Positions 60,556 through 64,000 of a stretch of 64,000 nucleotides of DNA are shown here, piece by piece (the first letter of the stretch is position 1; every line of letters starts with the position of its first letter). Origin of the DNA: Streptoalloteichus tenebrarius (GTDB lineage: Bacteria; Actinomycetota; Actinomycetes; Mycobacteriales; Pseudonocardiaceae); assembly GCF_024171885.1 (NCBI RefSeq), contig NZ_JAMTCP010000018.1:1-64000 (forward strand), written 5' to 3'. The notes beneath the pieces are model-generated. The model saw nothing but the letters and a program-made list of their open reading frames with translations. It ran no database searches and was not told the DNA's origin. The position numbers were made by a program, and so were the translations under genes.

Positions 60556-63500
60556 CCGAGATCGTCGAGCACCCGGGGTCCTCCGGGGGCGACGTCCTGC
60601 CGCTGGAGGGCGGCTGGGCCGGCCCCGCCCGCGCCGGCGTGCCCGAGCCGGTGGTCAGCCCGCGCGAGCTGGCCGCCGCCCTCGGCCTGCACCCGCCCAC
60701 GGCCGAGCAGGCGGCCGTGATCGCCGCGCCCGCCGAGCCGGCGCTGGTCGTCGCCGGGGCGGGCGCCGGCAAGACCGAGACCATGGCCGCCAGGGTGGTG
60801 TGGTTGGTCGCCAACCGCTACGTCACGCCGGAACGCGTGCTGGGCCTGACCTTCACCAGGAAGGCGGCCCGGCAGCTCGCCGACCGGGTGCGCGCCCGGC
60901 TGCGCCGGCTGGCCGGCTCGCCGTTGCTGGACCGGGTCGACCCGAGCGGGGAGCTGCGCGCCCAGGTCCTGGCCGGCGAGCCCACCGTGTTGACCTACCA
61001 CGCCTACGCCGGCCGGCTGGTCGCCGAGCACGGCCTGCGCCTGCCCGTGGAGCCGGGCGCCCGGCTGCTCAGCGAGACCGCCACCTGGCAGCTCGCCCAC
61101 CGCGTGGTCAGCACGTGGACGGAGGACCTGGACACCGACCTCGTCCCAGCCACGGTCACCGGGTACGTGCTCGCGCTCGCCGGGGAGATGGCCGAGCACC
61201 TGGTCACCCCGGACCGGCTCCGCGAGCACGCGGTGGCGTTCTGCGCGGCCGTGGAGGAGGCGCCCCGGGCGAAGGGTCAGCGCGGCGAGCTGAAGCAGGA
61301 CCTGCGGAAGGTGCTGGCCACCCAGCGCCTGCGGCTCGCCCTGTTGCCGCTGCTGGAGTCCTACGCGCAGCGGAAGCGCCGCGAGGGCGCGATGGACTTC
61401 GCAGACCAGATGGCGCTGGCCGCCCAGCTCGCCGACGAGCACCCGGAGGTGGTGGCCAGCGAACGCGAGCGCTACGGGGCGGTGCTGCTCGACGAGTACC
61501 AGGACACCGGGCACGCGCAGCGGGTGTTGCTGCGCGGCTTGTTCGGCCGGGGCCGGCCGATGCCGGTCACGGCCGTGGGCGACCCGGCCCAGGCGATCTA
61601 CGGCTGGCGGGGGGCGAGCGCGGCGAACCTGCCCCGCTTCGCCACGGACTTCCCCGGCCGACGCGGCGGCGAGCGCGTGCCCGCGACCCGCTACGGCCTG
61701 CTGACCAGCTTCCGGAACCCGCCCGAGGTCCTGGTGCTGGCGAACGCGGTCTCCGCGCCGTTGCGCTCCGACGGGGTCGAGGTCGACGAGCTGCGCCCGA
61801 GGGACGACGCCGGCCCCGGCGACGTCCGGTGCGCCCTGCTGTCCGACCGCCGGACCGAGCTGGAGTGGATGGCCTCGGCGGTCGCCGCCAGGTGGAAGTC
61901 CACTGTGGACGAGACAGGGCGTCCGCCGACCGCGGCCGTGCTGGTGCGGCGACGCCAGGACATGGCGGACGTGGCCGCCGCCCTGCGCGAGCACGGGCTG
62001 CCGGTCGAGGTCGTCGGCCTGGGCGGCCTGCTCGACGAGCCGGAGGTCCGGGACCTGGTGAGCGCCCTGCGCATGCTGGTCGACCCGCTCGCCGGCAGCG
62101 CGGCGGTCCGGCTCCTCACCGGCTCCCGCTGGCGGCTGGGCGCCGCCGACCTCGCGGCGCTGTGGGCGCGGGCCGGCGAGCTGGCCGGCGGCTCCCGCCC
62201 TGGACAGTCCGATGTGGACGATCCACTGGTGGCGCTGACCGAGGCGGTCCCCGGGGAGCACGCCGAGCGCGCCGGCCTGGTGGACGCGCTGGACGACCCC
62301 GGGCCGGCCGAGCGGTACTCGGCGGAGGGCCACCGCCGGATCCGCCGGCTGGGGCGCGAGCTGGCCGCGCTGCGGCGCCGGCTGGACCAGCCGTTGCCCG
62401 AGCTGGTCGCCGACGTCGAACGCAGCCTGCTGCTCGACATCGAGGCCCTGTCCCGCCCCGGTGGCGTCGGCCGCGCCCAGCTCGACGCGTTCGCCGACGT
62501 CGTCGCCGAGTACACCGCCGCCAGCCCGGCCGCGACCCTCCCCGCGTTCCTGGACTACCTCGCCACGGCCGAACAGGCCGAGGACGGCCTGGAGCCCGGC
62601 GAGGTCGAGGTCGCCGAGGACCGCGTCCAGGTCCTCACCGTCCACGCCGCCAAGGGGCTGGAGTGGGAGGTGGTCGCGGTCCCGAACCTGGTCGCCGGGG
62701 TCTTCCCCGGCACGAAGAAGGAGTCGAGCTGGCTGCGCACCGTCGCGCAGCTCCCCGCCGAGTTGCGGGGCGACGCCAGCGACCTGCCCACCCTGCGACT
62801 GGAGGAGTGCGCCAACCGCAAGGAGATCGAGGAGGCGTTCGTCCGGCACGAGAAGGCGTTCGACGAGCGGCGGCTGCTCGAGGAGCGCCGCCTGCTCTAC
62901 GTGGCGCTCACCCGCGCCGAACGGGCGCTGCTGGTCTCCGGGCACTGGTGGGGGCCGAAGGGTCGGCGCGGTCCCTCCGGTTTCCTCAAGGAGATCCACG
63001 AGGTGCTCACGACGACGCCCGGCGTGGGCGTGGTCGAGCACTGGGCGGACGAGCCCGCCGACGACGAGCAGAACCCGCTCACCGAACAGGTCCGCTCCGT
63101 GCGGTGGCCCGTCGACCCGCTCGGTCCGCGCCGCGCCGCCGTCGCCGAGGGCGCGGAACTGGTCCGCGCCGCCCTTGCTCAGTCCACAGTGGACGACGAG
63201 GCGTTGTTCACCGTGGACGAGCTGGACGGAGCCGGCGCCGGCGACCCGGGCGAGGACGACCCCGAGGGCTGGGCGCGGGACGTCACCGTGCTGCTGGAGG
63301 AGCGCCGCGCCGCCGCCGACCGGCGCGAGCAGGTCACGCTGCCCGCGCAGCTCTCGGTCAGCCAGCTCGTGGAGCTGGCGGCCGACCCCGACGCCCTCGC
63401 CCGCCGACTGCGGCGACCCCTGCCGTTCCCGCCGAACCCCTTCGCCCGCCGGGGCACCGCCTTCCACACCTGGCTCGAACAACGCTTCTCGGCCAGCCGG

Positions 63501-63935
63501 CTGCTCGACCTCGACGAACTGCCAGGAGCGGCCGACGCGGACACCGCGCCCGACGAGCACCTGGCGGCGTTGCAGGAGGCGTTCCTCGCCAGCCAGTGGG
63601 CCGAGCGCACCCCGCACGACGTGGAGGTGGCGTTCGAGACCGAGATCGACGGCATCGCCGTGCGCGGCCGGATGGACGCGGTCTTCGCCGACCCGGACGG
63701 CGGGTGGACCGTGGTGGACTGGAAGACCGGCGCGCTCCCCGACGAGACGCGGTTGCCCGCCGTCTCCGTGCAGCTCGCGGCCTACCGCCTCGCCTGGTCG
63801 GCGTTGTCCGGGGCGCCGCTGGACCGGGTGAGGGCCGCGTTCCACTACGTGCGGCACGACCGCACCCTGCGCCCCGCCGACCTGCTCGACGCCGACGGGC
63901 TGCGCGCGCTCCTGCGTTCCGTTCCCCGGAACTGA
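60552..63935 (+). CDS. adnB: AdnB, helicase-nuclease subunit
   Basis: A 1,127-aa partner of AdnA and the lead motor. Walker A GAGAGKTE (about 75-82), LLDEYQDTGHAQ (canonical DEYQD), GDPAQAIYGWRGA, VHAAKGLEWE (motif V) and YVALTRAERALLVSG (motif VI). C-terminal nuclease motif RMDAVFAD then TVVDWKTG. No Fe-S Cys cluster is seen in this subunit. GTG 60552 overlaps the adnA TGA. The gene carries two copies of the TCCAC(A/T)GTGGA palindrome. Confidence 0.92.
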   Translation: MTEIVEHPGSSGGDVLPLEGGWAGPARAGVPEPVVSPRELAAALGLHPPTAEQAAVIAAPAEPALVVAGAGAGKTETMAARVVWLVANRYVTPERVLGLTFTRKAARQLADRVRARLRRLAGSPLLDRVDPSGELRAQVLAGEPTVLTYHAYAGRLVAEHGLRLPVEPGARLLSETATWQLAHRVVSTWTEDLDTDLVPATVTGYVLALAGEMAEHLVTPDRLREHAVAFCAAVEEAPRAKGQRGELKQDLRKVLATQRLRLALLPLLESYAQRKRREGAMDFADQMALAAQLADEHPEVVASERERYGAVLLDEYQDTGHAQRVLLRGLFGRGRPMPVTAVGDPAQAIYGWRGASAANLPRFATDFPGRRGGERVPATRYGLLTSFRNPPEVLVLANAVSAPLRSDGVEVDELRPRDDAGPGDVRCALLSDRRTELEWMASAVAARWKSTVDETGRPPTAAVLVRRRQDMADVAAALREHGLPVEVVGLGGLLDEPEVRDLVSALRMLVDPLAGSAAVRLLTGSRWRLGAADLAALWARAGELAGGSRPGQSDVDDPLVALTEAVPGEHAERAGLVDALDDPGPAERYSAEGHRRIRRLGRELAALRRRLDQPLPELVADVERSLLLDIEALSRPGGVGRAQLDAFADVVAEYTAASPAATLPAFLDYLATAEQAEDGLEPGEVEVAEDRVQVLTVHAAKGLEWEVVAVPNLVAGVFPGTKKESSWLRTVAQLPAELRGDASDLPTLRLEECANRKEIEEAFVRHEKAFDERRLLEERRLLYVALTRAERALLVSGHWWGPKGRRGPSGFLKEIHEVLTTTPGVGVVEHWADEPADDEQNPLTEQVRSVRWPVDPLGPRRAAVAEGAELVRAALAQSTVDDEALFTVDELDGAGAGDPGEDDPEGWARDVTVLLEERRAAADRREQVTLPAQLSVSQLVELAADPDALARRLRRPLPFPPNPFARRGTAFHTWLEQRFSASRLLDLDELPGAADADTAPDEHLAALQEAFLASQWAERTPHDVEVAFETEIDGIAVRGRMDAVFADPDGGWTVVDWKTGALPDETRLPAVSVQLAAYRLAWSALSGAPLDRVRAAFHYVRHDRTLRPADLLDADGLRALLRSVPRN
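61899..61909. repeat. TCCACTGTGGA palindrome in adnB
   Basis: Exact palindrome inside the gene, read as KSTVDE. Confidence 0.8.
63183..63193. repeat. TCCACAGTGGA palindrome in adnB
   Basis: Exact palindrome inside the gene, read as QSTVDD. Confidence 0.8.
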
Positions 63936-63972
63936 CGACCGGCGGGCAGCCGGCCCGCCGCGGCGCCGTGGA

Positions 63973-63993
63973 TTTCCCTTCTGGGAAGGGAAA
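63973..63993 (+). terminator. terminator of adnAB
   Basis: TTTCCCTTC (63973-63981) and GAAGGGAAA (63985-63993) with a 3-base loop, 37 bases after adnB. A smaller GGCGGGC/GCCCGCC stem lies between. Confidence 0.75.
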
Positions 63994-64000
63994 CGGGGGC

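Noticed and set aside
1-64000. tRNA, rRNA or prophage genes
   Set aside because: No cloverleaf-like segments with conserved T-loop, no rRNA stretches and no phage structural, integrase or lysis genes were found by reading.

Overview
The window is high-GC actinobacterial DNA. GTG starts, 4-bp ATGA/GTGA stop-start overlaps and several genes found only in actinobacteria (DUF3107, DUF3152, DUF2332, AdnAB, LpqY-SugABC, NnaR) point to a filamentous actinomycete, most likely of the Pseudonocardiaceae (Saccharothrix, Actinosynnema or Lentzea type). The family-level placement is inference from gene content. I see no rRNA, tRNA or CRISPR array and no intact mobile element.

Region 1 (1-4.0 kb) is accessory. 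It holds a small hypothetical gene, two PP2C-type phosphatase genes made by a mosaic tandem duplication, each followed by a 25-28 residue peptide gene and a hairpin terminator, and an Scr1-type XRE/DUF5753 regulator translationally coupled to another very small ORF. Region 2 (4.1-12.1 kb) has an acyl-CoA dehydrogenase, a YflT-like membrane protein and a complete LpqY-SugABC trehalose-type ABC importer. Region 3 (12.3-27.4 kb) is mostly housekeeping or hypothetical: a ParB-like/metallophosphoesterase pair, a secreted protein, DUF2332, MgtC, TetR with an HXXEE protein and a clear operator, CorA with a 31-residue membrane peptide, a MaoC protein, Nudix, PH-domain, PHP, MarC and ArsC-like proteins, a Cas4-like nuclease next to a 75-bp tandem array, and an alpha/beta hydrolase. 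At 27.6-29.07 kb lie three decayed IS5-like elements, head to tail, meeting at CTAG.

Region 4 (29.07-42.6 kb) follows the mycobacterial block Rv3212 to Rv3206c: beta-propeller protein, RhlE helicase, ferritin-like protein, DUF3107, TetR (Rv3208-like), hydrolase, DUF3152 zincin, MoeZ. It is interrupted at 33.8-37.8 kb by a TetR-controlled cluster of DUF4873, SDR, AurF-type diiron oxygenase and alpha/beta hydrolase. Region 5 (42.7-55.3 kb) is inserted between MoeZ and the continuation of that block. It carries a MarR/SnoaL pair with a 26-bp palindrome, an APH-like gene and a complete nitrate assimilation set: nitrate reductase, its FAD/[2Fe-2S] reductase, NarK, NirBD, the HemD-HTH regulator NnaR and a sirohydrochlorin chelatase. 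Three GlnR-like boxes precede its three transcription units. An unusual 700-bp intergenic region follows (55.35-56.04 kb) with repeated palindromes and DnaA-box-like sites. Region 6 (56.0-63.9 kb) resumes the mycobacterial block with an alkyltransferase-like protein, a LipV-like hydrolase and the helicase-nuclease pair AdnA-AdnB.

Two signals cut across regions. The 11-bp palindrome TCCAC(A/T)GTGGA recurs in coding and non-coding DNA. Very small genes (25-52 codons) repeatedly sit beside larger partners.
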